A stretch of 64,000 nt of DNA, from positions 6,324,001-6,388,000 of the forward strand of contig JAHQIY010000006.1 of the NCBI GenBank assembly GCA_019054805.1, given 5' to 3'. How positions within the stretch are numbered: the stretch's first letter is position 1; every line of letters begins with the position of its first letter. The notes under the pieces are model-generated. The model was not told where the DNA came from. It did no database searches and saw only the letters and a list, made by a program, of their open reading frames with translations. This stretch comes from Brachionus manjavacas (taxonomy: Eukaryota > Rotifera > Eurotatoria > Ploima > Brachionidae). The position numbers and the translations under genes are program-made. Shown here one piece after another: positions 19,539-30,280 of this stretch.

Positions 19539-21951
19539 ATGCTCAATAAGTTAATATTTTTGACTTTCTTGGTGGTAAAGTGTACCACTTTGAACATAAG
19601 CCCCGAATATCTCAGCCGAGAATTTGATCAAGTGGCCAAAACCTTGAGTTCAACAAATTCAATAAAAACTTTAAAATTTCTGCAAAAAAAAAACCCTGGT
19701 ATATTTTGATCAATAATTTTATCTGTTTGAGGTAAAAAAATTTAAAGGCGATTTTGTTTATCCTGTATCATTTGGCACATCTAAAGCCAGCATTAGCATT
19801 GATCGGAAGACTACCATTCAGCTTGAAGTTTTAAAAAAGCTGAGCCATAATTTTGGAACCACCAAATTAAATGGTAAAATTCCAAAAAAATTTTGTCCTT
19901 TTGAGCAAGTACAGTGCTCGACTACGTCACGCTACCGATCTATAGATGGCTCTTGTAACAACTTGGATCAAACATGGTTCGGCATGGCCAACAGTCCGTA
20001 TAGGCGAATGTTGCCTCCTGATTATGACGACTCCTTTGATTCACCTAGGACTAGGGCCGTAAATGGAGGTTCTCTACCAAATCCGCGAACCATAGCCATG
20101 AATGTGCACGAACCCAATTTTAGCACCTCGTCGACCAGCAATTTATTCTTGTTCTTTGGCCAAGCGCTGGATCATGACGTCACATCAATCGCATCCGCTC
20201 TCAACATTAACGGCTTTCCAATATCTTGTACCTGTGATTCTAAGTAAAGAAAAAACAATTTTTAATTTTTAATAATTTTTTTTTCTAAACAAAAGAAAAG
20301 CTCAGCAATTTTATAAACCCAAAATTAATTTACAGAAGCAATTTGCGGTTTTTAAAATAAAATTTAGAGAGATTTTCTAATTTTTTATCAGCTAAGATTC
20401 CAAATACTTCCTTTTTTATTTAAAAAAATTTTTTTTCTACTAAAGAAATCCTGTTTGCTTTAATATTCCGGTGCCTGAAGAAGATTTTTCTAATAGAGAC
20501 CAAAAGTGTTTTAACTTTCCGCGCTCAGCCGCTTCTATAGCTAGCTTTGATTGTGATCTTGGTCACCGAGAGCAATTGAACACAGTGACACACTTCATTG
20601 ACTTGAGTTATTTGTACGGTTCGGACATCCAGAACGCTCTATCAACCAGAGCTTTTGTCCGCGGGTTTCTGTTGGCTGTGCGCATTCCAGGAGTAAAGCA
20701 CGATTTTTTACCTTTTCGCAGAAATCCATTTTGTCACCGGATGGGCCCCACTGACCGATGTTTTGTCACTGGAGATGCTCGTTCCGAGTCAAACGCCTTC
20801 CTTACTGCAATCCACACTGTATTCTTGAGGCAGCATAACTTGATAGCCTTAAAATTGTCAAAAATAAATCCCAGCTGGAATGATGAACAACTTTTTCAAG
20901 AGACCAGGAAAATTATGATAGGCATCAATCAGCATATTATCTACAATCAATGGATCCCGGTTTTGATCGGAACAGAAATCTATGAAAAATTTCAGCTGAA
21001 GCCTTTTTCCAATGCATTTTTTATGGGTTATGACAAAACTCAGGATCCTGGCCTTTTCAATGAAATGGCCACTGCGGTTCTCAGATTTGGTCACACACTT
21101 ATCAAGCATCAAATGCATAAAGCTCATTCCAATTATTCTCTATTTGAAAAAAGCACCACGGACCAGTTCTTATTCGCTTCGCCAAAGTATTTTAAAGATG
21201 GTATTGAAACACAAGAAAATTATATGCGTGGTCTAATTGCCGAAGATTGCTACATACCCTCACCGGTAGAAAATAATTTTAAGAATTTTAAGAAAATTTT
21301 AAAATTATTTTTTAATCTTTTAAATTTTTTTATACGCAAAAAAGGCTGTGAATCCAGTGCTGAACCATAAGCTTTTTGAAGGATTTGTTGGTGGCGGCAC
21401 TAACCGGTTTTCATTACCGACTCTTAATATTCAACGCGGTAGAGATCATGGCTTACCGTCTTACAACAAATACAGAAGTATCTGTGGCTTAAAAAAAGCT
21501 GAATCCTTTGAGCAGTTTACAAACATAAGACCGGATTTTTTAAGACGAATTCAAAGAGTGTATAACCATCCGGATGATGTGGATCTTTGGGTTGGAGCTG
21601 TTAGTGAAATTCCGGTTAAGGGAGGAAAAATAGGCGAAACTTTTGCATGTAAAAAAAAAAAATTTTTTAGTTTTTCTAATTTCTTTTCAAGGTATATTTG
21701 CGGAACAATTCAAAAGACTGAAAATAGGAGACAGATTTTACTATGAAAACGGACAAGACCCATCAATAGGCTTCACATTTGAACAATTAATGGAAATAAA
21801 AAAATTTTCTATAGAAAGATTAATTTGCAATACCGTCAATATTGACAATGTTCAAGCAAATGCTTTTATTGTGCCACATTCTATTTTTAACCCATTGAAA
21901 TCGTGTGACAATATTTCAGATATGGATTTAGAAAAATGGAAGGAATTTTGA
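19539..21951 (+). CDS. secreted animal heme peroxidase
   Basis: Five exons, 19539-19698, 19748-20243, 20446-21265, 21345-21648 and 21692-21951, give 679 residues in phase. A signal peptide ([15 protein letters not shown]) opens it. Peroxidase landmarks in order: FGQALDHD with distal Gln192, heme-ester Asp195, distal His196 and calcium ligand Asp197; calcium loop THFIDLS (Thr267, Phe269, Asp271, Ser273); GDARSES with catalytic Arg331; proximal His435 in [22 protein letters not shown]; and [13 protein letters not shown]. Members oxidise halides or phenols with hydrogen peroxide and act in cuticle or matrix cross-linking and immunity. It lacks immunoglobulin or leucine-rich domains, so it is not a peroxidasin. 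The Glu that forms the second heme ester (three after Arg) is Ser334, with a Glu one place earlier. Confidence 0.9.
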
Positions 21952-22640
21952 TACTTTTGAAAAACTATTTAATTTCAATTTACATATTCATTATCATCAA
22001 AATATTTAGCTAATCATTTTTTTTAAAAACACTTTATAGATACTTTTTTAAATTTATTTTTTTGGTAGACTCAAAAATTTGTAAACAAAATAAAGTCTAG
22101 TTAATTTAAAAAAGAGAAAATCTTTTCGTAGAATTTTTAAAGTGGAAAATATGCAAACTATAAATCTAAAAACATCAAAAAAAAAAGTTTGTTTTACGTA
22201 AAAAAGCTTTATTTAAAATTTATTTTTCAAATTAATAAATCGTAATATTTTTTCAAAAATTTATTTGCATATATAATCAAAAGCAACTCACTTTTTTTTT
22301 AAATTTTGAATGAGAAAAATAATGATTAGTCGTGGATCAGAAGGAAGACGGTTTTTAAAAAAAAATATAAAAAAATTTAATTTTCACAAAAAATAAAAAT
22401 ATTCTTTGAAAATTAATTAAATTGCTAAAATTTTATTATGGCTTTTTAAATATTGTTTAATCTATTTGAATTAGTTTGAAAATATAATATTAAAATTAAT
22501 TAATTTAATTGTAAATCCGACTTAAATAAATTAAAAAAGTTATAATTTTTAATAGCCTAAATAAAATAACTTTGAAAAATGGCACATAGCTCCGTCTATC
22601 AAACGTCAACGGAAGATAAAGAAGAAACTCAAACCAGCAC
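21952..22640. other. AT-rich gap after the peroxidase gene
   Basis: No gene or repeat boundary is recognised. An ATG at 22579 opens a 43-codon frame (MAHSSVYQTSTEDKEETQ) that stops at a TGA inside the following retrotransposon fragment; it may be chance or a truncated ORF. Confidence 0.35.
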
Positions 22641-22644
22641 AGCT

Positions 22645-23112
22645 TTGTCCGACCACTCCCAGCCATCAGTCAACAGAGAGAGCACTTTGTCAATTATAGA
22701 GTGACTTTGCCATGGAACGCCCTAGCCCAAGAGATCGTTCAATCCCTATCCGTCAACCAATTCAAGAACAGACTGGATAAGTGCAAACGTAAGGAGAAAC
22801 CATCCATAGTTTAAGTCCTGAGGCTCGGTTGAATCGACATGAGGGAATCGTGACCTTATAGAGTGACTCTCAACATCGAACCAAATTACCAACAGCCAAC
22901 CAGTTCTCCACGACACTGTTCTTTCTCTTCAAACTCTATTATCATCTTTTAATTAATTATATTTTATTATTTTTAACTAATTATATACTCACATAATGAA
23001 TTTTACTGATTAAGTGTACATACCATAGTTACCACAGATGGGATCCTACTGTTTCCCATCTTCGCAAGTCTAGCTTGCTAGCTTTTTGTAACTTATATTA
23101 TTATTATTATTA
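22645..23112 (+). pseudogene. CR1-like non-LTR retrotransposon 3' end
   Basis: The frame REHFVNYRVTLPWNALAQEI with SVNQFKNRLDKC and a TAA at about 22815 is the C-terminus of CR1-like ORF2 ('hffs.Rvi..WN.LP..vv...svn.FK..LD'). About 290 bp of 3' UTR follow, ending with CTTCGCAAGTCTAGC and a (TTA)n tail near 23095-23110. It is a 5'-truncated insertion. Confidence 0.65.
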
Positions 23113-23180
23113 AAATGATCGAAATTTAGTTGCATTATAAAGTAATTGAAATCTAATTAATTTTCCAAAACAAAAAAAAA

Positions 23181-23950
23181 TTAAATTCTTTGAATTATTA
23201 TGCAAAAAATATATACAAATATTATATACAAATCAGACTTAATTAAACCCAAAAAAGGATCGAAACTTAGTTTTAAGTCCAAAAATATAACACTGTGACC
23301 TTTGATTATGTTTAATTTTAAATAAATAAATTGTTTTTCCAAGTCTTCAAGATTTATTTCAAATGCTGAAATAATCAAAATGTCGTCAATGAAACGTTTA
23401 TATAAAATTACTGAATTTAAACTTAGCCAATTCTTTTCTAAAAGATACAGATAAAAGTTCGCGACTGTTGGTCCGCATTTACAACCCATTGGAAGACCAA
23501 TAATTTGTTTGAAATTTTGCTCTTGAAATTTAAATATCCCATTGTTAAAAACTAATAACATTATTTCTCTAAAACCAATTAAATCCAAATGTAAATTAAA
23601 CTCATAACTTGAATTTGAAAGAAATTCACAAATTGTATTTGTTGCATGTAATGGATTTATGTTGGTATAAAGTGATTCGAAGTCGCACGAGTATAGATAG
23701 ACATTTTTACTATTATTAATTTGAAAATTTTCCAACATTTGCAAAACCTCCTGGGAGTCTCTAATCACTGTCCCACAATTTTTCACCAACGGTTGTAAAA
23801 AAATATCTATAAATTCACTCAAAATACCAGTTGGATGCTTAATAGAATTAATTATTGGTCTAATTCCGAATTTTGATTTATGTATTTTCGCAAGAATGCG
23901 AAAGTTGCCATTCTTGTATTCACAAAAAAACTTTATAATCTCTCAATAAT
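23181..23950 (-). pseudogene. Penelope-like element reverse transcriptase fragment
   Basis: On the minus strand, from about 23945: FRILAKIHKSKFGIRPI and INSIKHPTG, then CDFESLYTNIN, GLPMGCKCGPTVANFYLYLL and LYKRFIDDILII. 'LPKiHK....RPIvs...sPt', 'DV.sLYTNIP', 'mG....P..ANl.m..lE' and 'fiDDi' are the Penelope-type RT motifs in that order. A 214-residue frame without stops spans most of it. The GIY-YIG endonuclease and both ends are missing. Confidence 0.8.
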
Positions 23951-23996
23951 TTTAATTTATATGAATCAAAAGTAATTATTTATTTATTTGTAGAAT

Positions 23997-24206
23997 CATA
24001 GGTCTGGCTGCTAATGACGGAAATGATACCGAAGACGATGTTGACGAACCATTGCCAAAAAGAAGAAGAGGTGAAAGTATTGCATACGAAGCGTTCAAAG
24101 CATTTTAATCCCTGGCTGAATGTCTGAAAGAGCTTAAAGAACGATTAATAGAAAAAAAAACTTGGGGTTCAAAAGAGATTCTAAAAACTGAATTGAAAAA
24201 GAAATA
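23997..24206 (+). pseudogene. decayed coding stretch, unknown
   Basis: One frame with a single stop reads NDGNDTEDDVDEPLPKRRR then GESIAYEAFKAF and a Lys/Glu-rich end. It is acidic then basic, like a transposon-protein tail. It directly precedes the LINE fragment and may belong to an element into which that LINE inserted. Family not recognised. Confidence 0.2.
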
Positions 24207-25128
24207 AATAACTATTTAAAAGAAATAGAGCCATGGTTATGCAAATGGAAGATGAAAATGTGCCCAAATAAATGTAGCTACACAATTTTCACAAAAAATA
24301 AGAAATTTAATAATACCTTTAGACTTAAGTTATTCATCAAAACAATTCCCTATTCTAAAACTAATAAATTTCTTGGTCTATACTTTGATGAAAGTCTATG
24401 CTTTGATAAACAAATTAAAGAAGTAAAGAATAAATGCATGAATAGACTCAATATAATAAAAATTTTGTCTTCAAAAAATTGGAAGCTCAACCACAATACA
24501 CTAGCTAGTCTTTACAAGGCACTTATTGGCTCAATTCTGGATTATAATTTTCCATGTCTTAACTCATTCTCCGAATCAGGTTTACAAAATTTACAAGTTA
24601 TTCAAAATACTGCTGTTAGATACATTCTAAAACTTCCTCTCAGAACCTCCTCTGAATCATTATTCTATGAAGCAGAAAATAAATTGAATATCAGTAAAAT
24701 TGACCACAGATTAAGCAATCTCTTAGAAAATTACCTTCGTAATGCTCTTGATTATTCAGTTTCATTGACTAAAAGACTTGTTTCGGAGTATCAAAGAGGC
24801 TTCGATTCTAGATTTATTACGAATCCCACTCCTCTATAAAGCTACTACCTAATTATACAAAAATTTTCTGACTCTTAAGATCTTATCTATATTTTTTGTT
24901 TTTTTTTGTTTTTTTTTTCTTTTTTCTGCCAGCTCTTTAATTATTATTTTTGTATCTCATCCTTTTCATTCATTAATGAAAAATAACTTACTTTAAATTT
25001 AAAAGTTTTTTAAACTGTTTTAATTATTTTCTTTTATCTTATTTTATTTTATTTTATTTCTTTTTTTTTTTTTATCTGAAGGAGCGTATGCTCGAACAGA
25101 AAAACAAATAAATAATAATAATAATAAA
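24207..25128 (+). pseudogene. Jockey-like LINE, 3' part with tail
   Basis: The coding part ends at 24839 and reads WLCKWKMKMCPNKC, FLGLYFDESLCFDKQI, RLNIIKILSSKNW, YKALIGSILDYNFPC, IQNTAVRYILKLPL and a final TNPTPL. These are the thumb and post-RT blocks of Jockey-like ORF2. The 3' UTR is pyrimidine-rich and ends with CTGAAGGAGCGTATGCTCG and a (TAA)n tail at 25077-25128. The copy is 5'-truncated just after the FADD motif position. Confidence 0.8.
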
Positions 25129-26680
25129 AAGAGAAAAATAAATCAAAATTGATTAATTAATTGAATATTAATTGATTTGTTTTTATTTTTTTTGTTACTA
25201 CTAATAAAATTTTTTTTACTACGTTTTGATTTAACGATTGCTACTTTTTTTTTTCTACAATTAATAAATTTACTACTAGAAAAAATAAAATTTACTACTG
25301 CAATAATTATTATCCTAAAGAAATTGTTTCTTTTCTAGAATGAAAATTATTAAAGCATGGTCCTTTTAGATCGAATCGAACCATAGTAAACTATGACACA
25401 TATTTTTATTTATTTGAACGAATGTTGAAATTTTGCCTAATTTTAAGTAAAATCTAATAAATTTTTCACTATTATTAATTAACCGTTACTTACTTTTGAA
25501 TTCTCTAAACTTTTTTAAAATATTTTAAAAGGAGTTTAAATAAAAAGCAAATTTTATTAAAAGGGTTTTAGGCTCAAATTTATTGCGTTTGATAGTAGTT
25601 TGACGGCACGGGCTTATTTGTACCCAAATGGACTTAGGCAACTAATCAAAACTTTCAATAAGACTACTTTGTAAAATAAATGATTAAAATAACACAACTT
25701 TAATGCAATTAATTCATAATTAATCAAAATTTAAATGGATAAAAACCAGTCCAAATCTCATATATAGTGGATAGGTCTATTTCATTTTAAATTCCAGCTC
25801 AGAACCGATCTAAAAGAGTCATTATATTTTTTTACTACAAAAATAGTAAATTATACCACAAATTTAACAGAAAATCCATATTTTTGATATTATTTATCTT
25901 ATTTTTTTATTTTGAAAAATTATAATAAGAAAAGAACTATTTCAGCACATGATCTATTTCAATTTTCAATTTTTTACCATTTTTCGATTACAATTACCAC
26001 ATTTTATATTTATTTTAAAAATATAAAGTCTCATAGGCAAATTGAAAAAGAAACACAAAAATACAAATTACATTTAAAAAAAAAAATTGTTTACATTTAT
26101 TCACACAATAAAAGAATTTAATACAAGTCACTGAATCAAACATTCTTAAAAGTATAATTGGACTACCAAGACATTCAAAGAGCTCTGCATTTGCAAACGC
26201 TTGAATTTGTAATTGATACAATTGAATTCTATTTGGTTATTTTTGGTTTATTTTAAGGTTTATTTTGATCCAAAGCAAGACCGAGGTTTAGGAAAAATGG
26301 AGCTAAGCCAAAGGGGTCCGGGGCGATGCCCTGGTTTAGGGATTCGGTTAGGGAGAAGTTAAGGGTCTTTTAAATAAACTACTCTAGACTTTAATTTAGG
26401 ACTTTTAATTTAAACCTAAAAATTAATATGCAGAATGACCAAAAGAACCATAAAGAACCAAAAAGAACCACTCAGTACTAAAATTATTCATTTGGAAGAT
26501 TTAAAACGAACCAATTTTTTTTTCAATTAGAGCCAAACTTAAGTTTTGTTTTCATATTCAAAAGCAACTTAAAGAACCATCAAGTTCATTGTCAATATGT
26601 CATCAGATTTCTAATTTTCTCACCTTAGTTTGCTTAAATTTAAATTATTTTAAAAATTGGTTACCAAGTCAGGCCATCTT
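25129..26680. other. AT-rich gap with keyword repeats and a GC hairpin
   Basis: At 25195-25330 and again near 25830 the word TTTACTAC recurs between A/T runs, suggesting arms of another MULE-like element with no core. At 26311-26347 lies a GC-rich repeat described separately. At 26440-26480 the word AAAGAACCA is repeated in tandem. No gene seen. Confidence 0.4.
26311..26347 (-). repeat. GC-rich hairpin repeat, copy 1
   Basis: On the minus strand it reads CCCTAAACCAGGGCATCGCC then CCGGACCCC. The GGGC/GCCC arms can pair. The same sentence, CCCTAAACCA-GGC-CG-CC-GACCCCGTT, recurs at 52766-52800 and 54845-54879, and a shorter form is at 54444-54474. Confidence 0.6.
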
Positions 26681-26683
26681 ACT

Positions 26684-28018
26684 ATATTTATTTTTTATTT
26701 ATTTATTTATTTATTTATTGAAGAGGCCTCATTGGACCACAAAAAAACAGAGTGCTCGCAAACACCCTGGGCTTAATAAAGTTTGATTAAATACGTAAAA
26801 ATAAATGAGAGAATTATTGTACAAAAGAGAATTATAGTACAAAAAAAATAACTTTGATTTAAAAAAAATATTATAGTCTTATTTAAATATCTAAGTGAAA
26901 TTAAAAGTTTTAAGATAATTTATTGTACTAGGCATCCACATTTCCAATTCTCAGGATATCTTTCAACTCCTTTGTTCGTACTCTAGGGGATTGAATTAAT
27001 AATATCTCCTTCACTCGTATTACCATCAATGAGCTACATCTGAATTCAGCATTCTCTGCCTCGTTCTTATTCAACTCTCTTTCCACTTGTAAATCCAAAG
27101 AGTCCAATGATGTTCCGCTCTTCACTTTAAGTAACGATTCTATCTCTTCAATAAACGAATCTTTATATTTATTGACCTGTAGTTCCTTTAGTAGGGCATC
27201 CGTGTAGGTATTTAGTCTCAGCCTTTGGTAGAACTTTAACTTCTGTCTCTTCATATATTCTAGTGATGTTTCAAGACCAAGCGATGCTAATAACTTAGTG
27301 ATTTTAGATGAAGCAGGTACATAGAACATTTTTTTTGATTATATTTCCATCCGTTGCACTAACCAAGTTTATTTGTTCTCCATTTAAGTTGATATTTTCT
27401 AATCCGTAGAACAAGATGGATCTTATGAACATAGAAAGAAGTCTTGCTTTCACCTGAGGAGATACCACTTCATTCAATAGCCCTTCACTTGTCAACTTAG
27501 CCAATGCTGCATAGCTAACAATGCGTCTTTTGCCAACATGCACCTTAGCTGTTCCATTCATACATATTTCAGAGCCCAAATATTTTATTTGAGTTGTGTT
27601 TTCAATTTTGTTGCCAAAAATATCAAAGACCAGGTTGCTTTAGTCCGTGCTCATCATGAAAGTCTTTTTAACATTTATTTCAATCTCATTTTTCTTCGTT
27701 GTCTCTTCTAGTACTCTGATCATTTACTACTACTACTACTACTATTTTTATCTTGCATATTACTACTACTACTACTATTTTTATCATATCACTTGATTTG
27801 TTAGCAATTAAAAGTGTGTCATCGGCGTAGCCTATTATATTTACCAACTGTTTTCCTACAGTAACACCAATACCTAATTGTTCAATCTCTACAATTACTT
27901 GATGAGCTATAAAGTTAAATAATGTAGGGGAACTCGGGCCACCTTGTTTCACTCCAAGAAGGGTTCTGAACACATCCGATCTTTCATCATCCAATTCTAT
28001 AACCACCTCTATATATAC
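26684..28018 (-). pseudogene. LINE with RT, C-terminal region and (TAAA)n tail
   Basis: On the minus strand from 28006: GVKQGGPSSPTLFNFI and IIGYADDTLLIANKSSDMI, an interrupting microsatellite block, then EETTKKNEIEINVKKTF, KYLGSEICMNG, ARLLSMFIRSILFYGLE, and a long C-terminal region ending GNVDA at 26928. GYADD is the RT catalytic motif. The 3' UTR runs to a (TTTA)n array at 26684-26720, that is (TAAA)n on the coding strand. Two frameshifts and one microsatellite insertion break the frame. The clade is uncertain. Confidence 0.75.
27721..27787. repeat. duplicated (TAC)n microsatellite block inserted in LINE
   Basis: Two (ACT)5-6 runs are each followed by ATTTTTATC, interrupting the RT frame right after SSDMI. 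The 5 bases ATGAT (coding strand) occur on both sides of the block, like a target duplication, and removing the block restores the reading frame into RVLEETTKKNE. Confidence 0.7.
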
Positions 28019-28019
28019 T

Positions 28020-28240
28020 ATATTTATATTTATTTATTTGTAATTCTATACCGAGCTAATGCTCCTTCAGAAAAAAAATATTTAAAATAAAAAAAAATTA
28101 AAAACCTTAAATTGAAATAGCTAGAGGTTAGACATGTTTAAATATTAGATAGTTCAGGAAATAAAGAAGCAATTTTTAGGTAGCAATTACACAGAGGAGT
28201 TGGATATTCGATAAACCTTTCAAATTCTTAAGTATTCAAA
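28020..28240 (-). pseudogene. Jockey-like LINE, strongly 5'-truncated copy
   Basis: The minus strand encodes EYPTPLCNCYLKIASLFPE and a stop. This matches the end of the copy at 60885-63380 (EYLTPLCNCYLTISSFFP). It then runs through a 3' UTR to CTGAAGGAGCATTAGCTCGG at 28070-28051 and an AATAAATAAATA tail. Its tail ends within about 20 bp of the neighbouring LINE's coding region on the same strand. Confidence 0.7.
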
Positions 28241-28444
28241 TTTGGTAAATTCATGATATTTTAACTTTTGTAAATTTACGTAAGAAAAACAAAAAGCCGA
28301 ATATCACTGTTTTTTCACTAAAAAAAGTTTGAAAAAAATATGATAACTCTGATTCCGAGTCTACCCGATTGATAACATTTTGTTCAATCAAACTGGTCAC
28401 CTTCGGTTTTGTTATCATCTTAATAACAAAAAATGTTATCAAGG

Positions 28445-28760
28445 AAAAATGTTACCAAAAAAAATTTAAAAATAATATTTAAATAATTTATTTATCATTA
28501 CAAAAATCATTAAAATAAAAATTTCGTTATAAAAAAAAATTTAAAAATGTGAAAATTAGTCTGTTATTTTTTAAGAGTGCGGGACATAAGTGCAATTTTA
28601 AGCCACGAGGCCCTTTCATATATTTCCCGCAATCAGGACATGGAGTAGACTAATTTTTAAATTTTATATTTTTTTTATAACGAAATTTTTTTTTAAAATG
28701 ATTTCTGTAATGATAACTAAATTATTAAAATATTTTTTTAAAATTTTTTGGTAATTATCA
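28445..28760. mobile_element. palindromic element with about 115-bp inverted arms
   Basis: The left arm (28449-28560) and the reverse complement of the right arm (28655-28760) match over most of their length; for example ATCATTACA-AAATCATT, ATTTCGTTATAAAAAAAA and AAAATTAGTCT occur in both in the same order. Only about 100 bp separate the arms, and that core encodes a zinc-finger-like peptide. No target duplication was identified. Confidence 0.65.
28557..28656 (-). pseudogene. zinc-finger-like peptide in the palindrome core
   Basis: The minus-strand frame reads STPCPDCGKYMKGPRGLKLH and then LCPALLKNN. CP-x-CG followed twelve residues on by LKLHLC gives a C2HC/C2H2-type zinc-binding pattern of the 'C..CG..fkg.rGL..H' kind found in retroelement and transposon proteins. 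There is no start codon, so it is either a core remnant or an exon-like cassette. Confidence 0.5.
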
Positions 28761-29468
28761 ACATAATAATGAATATAATGAATATACAAATATAATGACA
28801 AACACTGAAAGTCTAGTCCATCTGATGTGTAGCATTTCGTGTTAATTTTACTTTCTCTTTACTATTAATCATTTTGCTTAGATTTGGGAATAATAAACGT
28901 AATTATCTGGTTATCCAATTTATTTTCTTATAAATTTAAATTTTTTTTTTTTTTTTCGATTCATTAAAAAAAAACCTTTTCGGCCTAAATGCAAATATTT
29001 TTTTGATATTAAATTTAAAAAAAATAAAAAAGTAAAAACAAAATATAGAAAATAAAAAAATTAATTTTGATACAGAATGGGACTTGGATCTAAATAATGG
29101 GCGATTCGAAAAAAAATACATACTCGCGTCAAAGGATCAATTTAAAACTCTTAATATTTTAAGTAACTTAATCCTTGAGTCACGACATTTTTTAATTCAT
29201 CCACATGAGAGTCAAATTTTCAGTCAAGCATGGTGGCTTACTTTGTTATAATGAAAATACAGTATTTATCAAAAATTAAAAAAATATTCAAAACATACTT
29301 TTATCATCTATTTTTTTTAAAGATTTCCCGTAAAAATATTTTTTCTATATCTTGTTGTTCTATATTGATTTCTTATCTATATTTTGATCATTCAATAAAT
29401 TAATACAGGCATGTACTATCTAACAAAAAATTTAACATATTTAGAAAATTCACTTTTTTAAAATTTAT
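28761..29468. other. AT-rich gap downstream of the RING gene
   Basis: No protein-like frame, tRNA or TIR pair seen. It includes the 3' flank of the gene at 29469-30280 (-). Confidence 0.4.
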
Positions 29469-30280
29469 TTATAGAAAAATTCTATGATATTTTGATTTAA
29501 ACTGTTCCAATCCACAACATGGACAATTAATTAGACTTTTATTTTCGAAAATCTTATCGAAACAGCAATAGCACATTATATGACCACATTGTGAAGAAAC
29601 CAACTGTTCATCTGAATACTTAATCTAAATAAAGCTTCATTTAAAAAAAGTAAACAAGCATTAAAACAAAATACTTCATTTAAATTCTTTAAACAAATAG
29701 GACAATCGGCAAAATTCTCATTTTTAGACCCAAAATTACTCTTTGAATCTTTTAAAATTCAAATTTTAATTTCCAGCTTGAATCTATTTTAATCTACCTG
29801 ATGAACTAATTTGCTGATTAGAGTATGCATACGAGTAATTGATATTGGGAAAATATGTAAAATTAGGTAGTTGAATTAATTTTTTAGGTGCCATAAAATT
29901 CCAAGAATTCATTTGCATCATGGAATTAAGCTGGGGATTAAAAGCAACACTGAAAGCCAAGCGGTAATTTCCATTAACTTGTCCAACTATCTTTCCGTAT
30001 ACTAATCCATCCACATTTCCATTCACGACTCCATGAATGTTTCCCTTTACATCTCCTTTAATATTTCCGTTCACTTGTCCAAAAATGTCACCCAATACAT
30101 CACCCTTTTTTCAACTTTAACTCATAAAAAAATTTTTAGGAATTTTTACATTTACATTCCCATTAATGTGTCCATAAATTGAACCAGTAGATCCTTCAAA
30201 AAAATTTAATTATTTTGAATTTCAAGTTTTTGTGCATGGCTACCATTTATTGAGTGATTTATAAATCCGTTTACAGCCAT
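29469..30280 (-). CDS. tetrapeptide-repeat protein with C-terminal RNF4-like RING finger
   Basis: Five exons on the minus strand, 30280-30244, 30193-30150, 30104-29798, 29748-29675 and 29624-29469, with introns of 45-50 nt, give 205 residues in phase. Residues 1-73 follow a four-residue period, G-x-[VI]-x (for example GNVN, GDVL, GDIF, GQVN), about 18 times, suggesting a beta-solenoid. A Met/Asn/Tyr-rich linker follows. The RING spans about 145-190: CPIC, a spacer split by an intron, then SSQCGHIMCYCC and NCPCCG, giving C3HC4 spacing. The end KYHRIFL resembles the 'rYHpIYI' end of RNF4-type ubiquitin ligases. Inferred role: E3 ubiquitin ligase with the repeat as binding or polymerising part. 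No SUMO-interacting motif is obvious. The first donor (G|GTAGCC) is weak, but exon 3 has no usable ATG before the repeat, so upstream exons are needed. Confidence 0.72.

Noticed and set aside
22579-22710. 43-codon frame MAHSSVYQTS as a gene
   Set aside because: Too short, overlaps a CR1-like fragment in another frame, and lacks any supporting signal.
27721-27787. Spaced repeats resembling a CRISPR array
   Set aside because: Trinucleotide microsatellites in a eukaryotic LINE, with no repeat-spacer structure.
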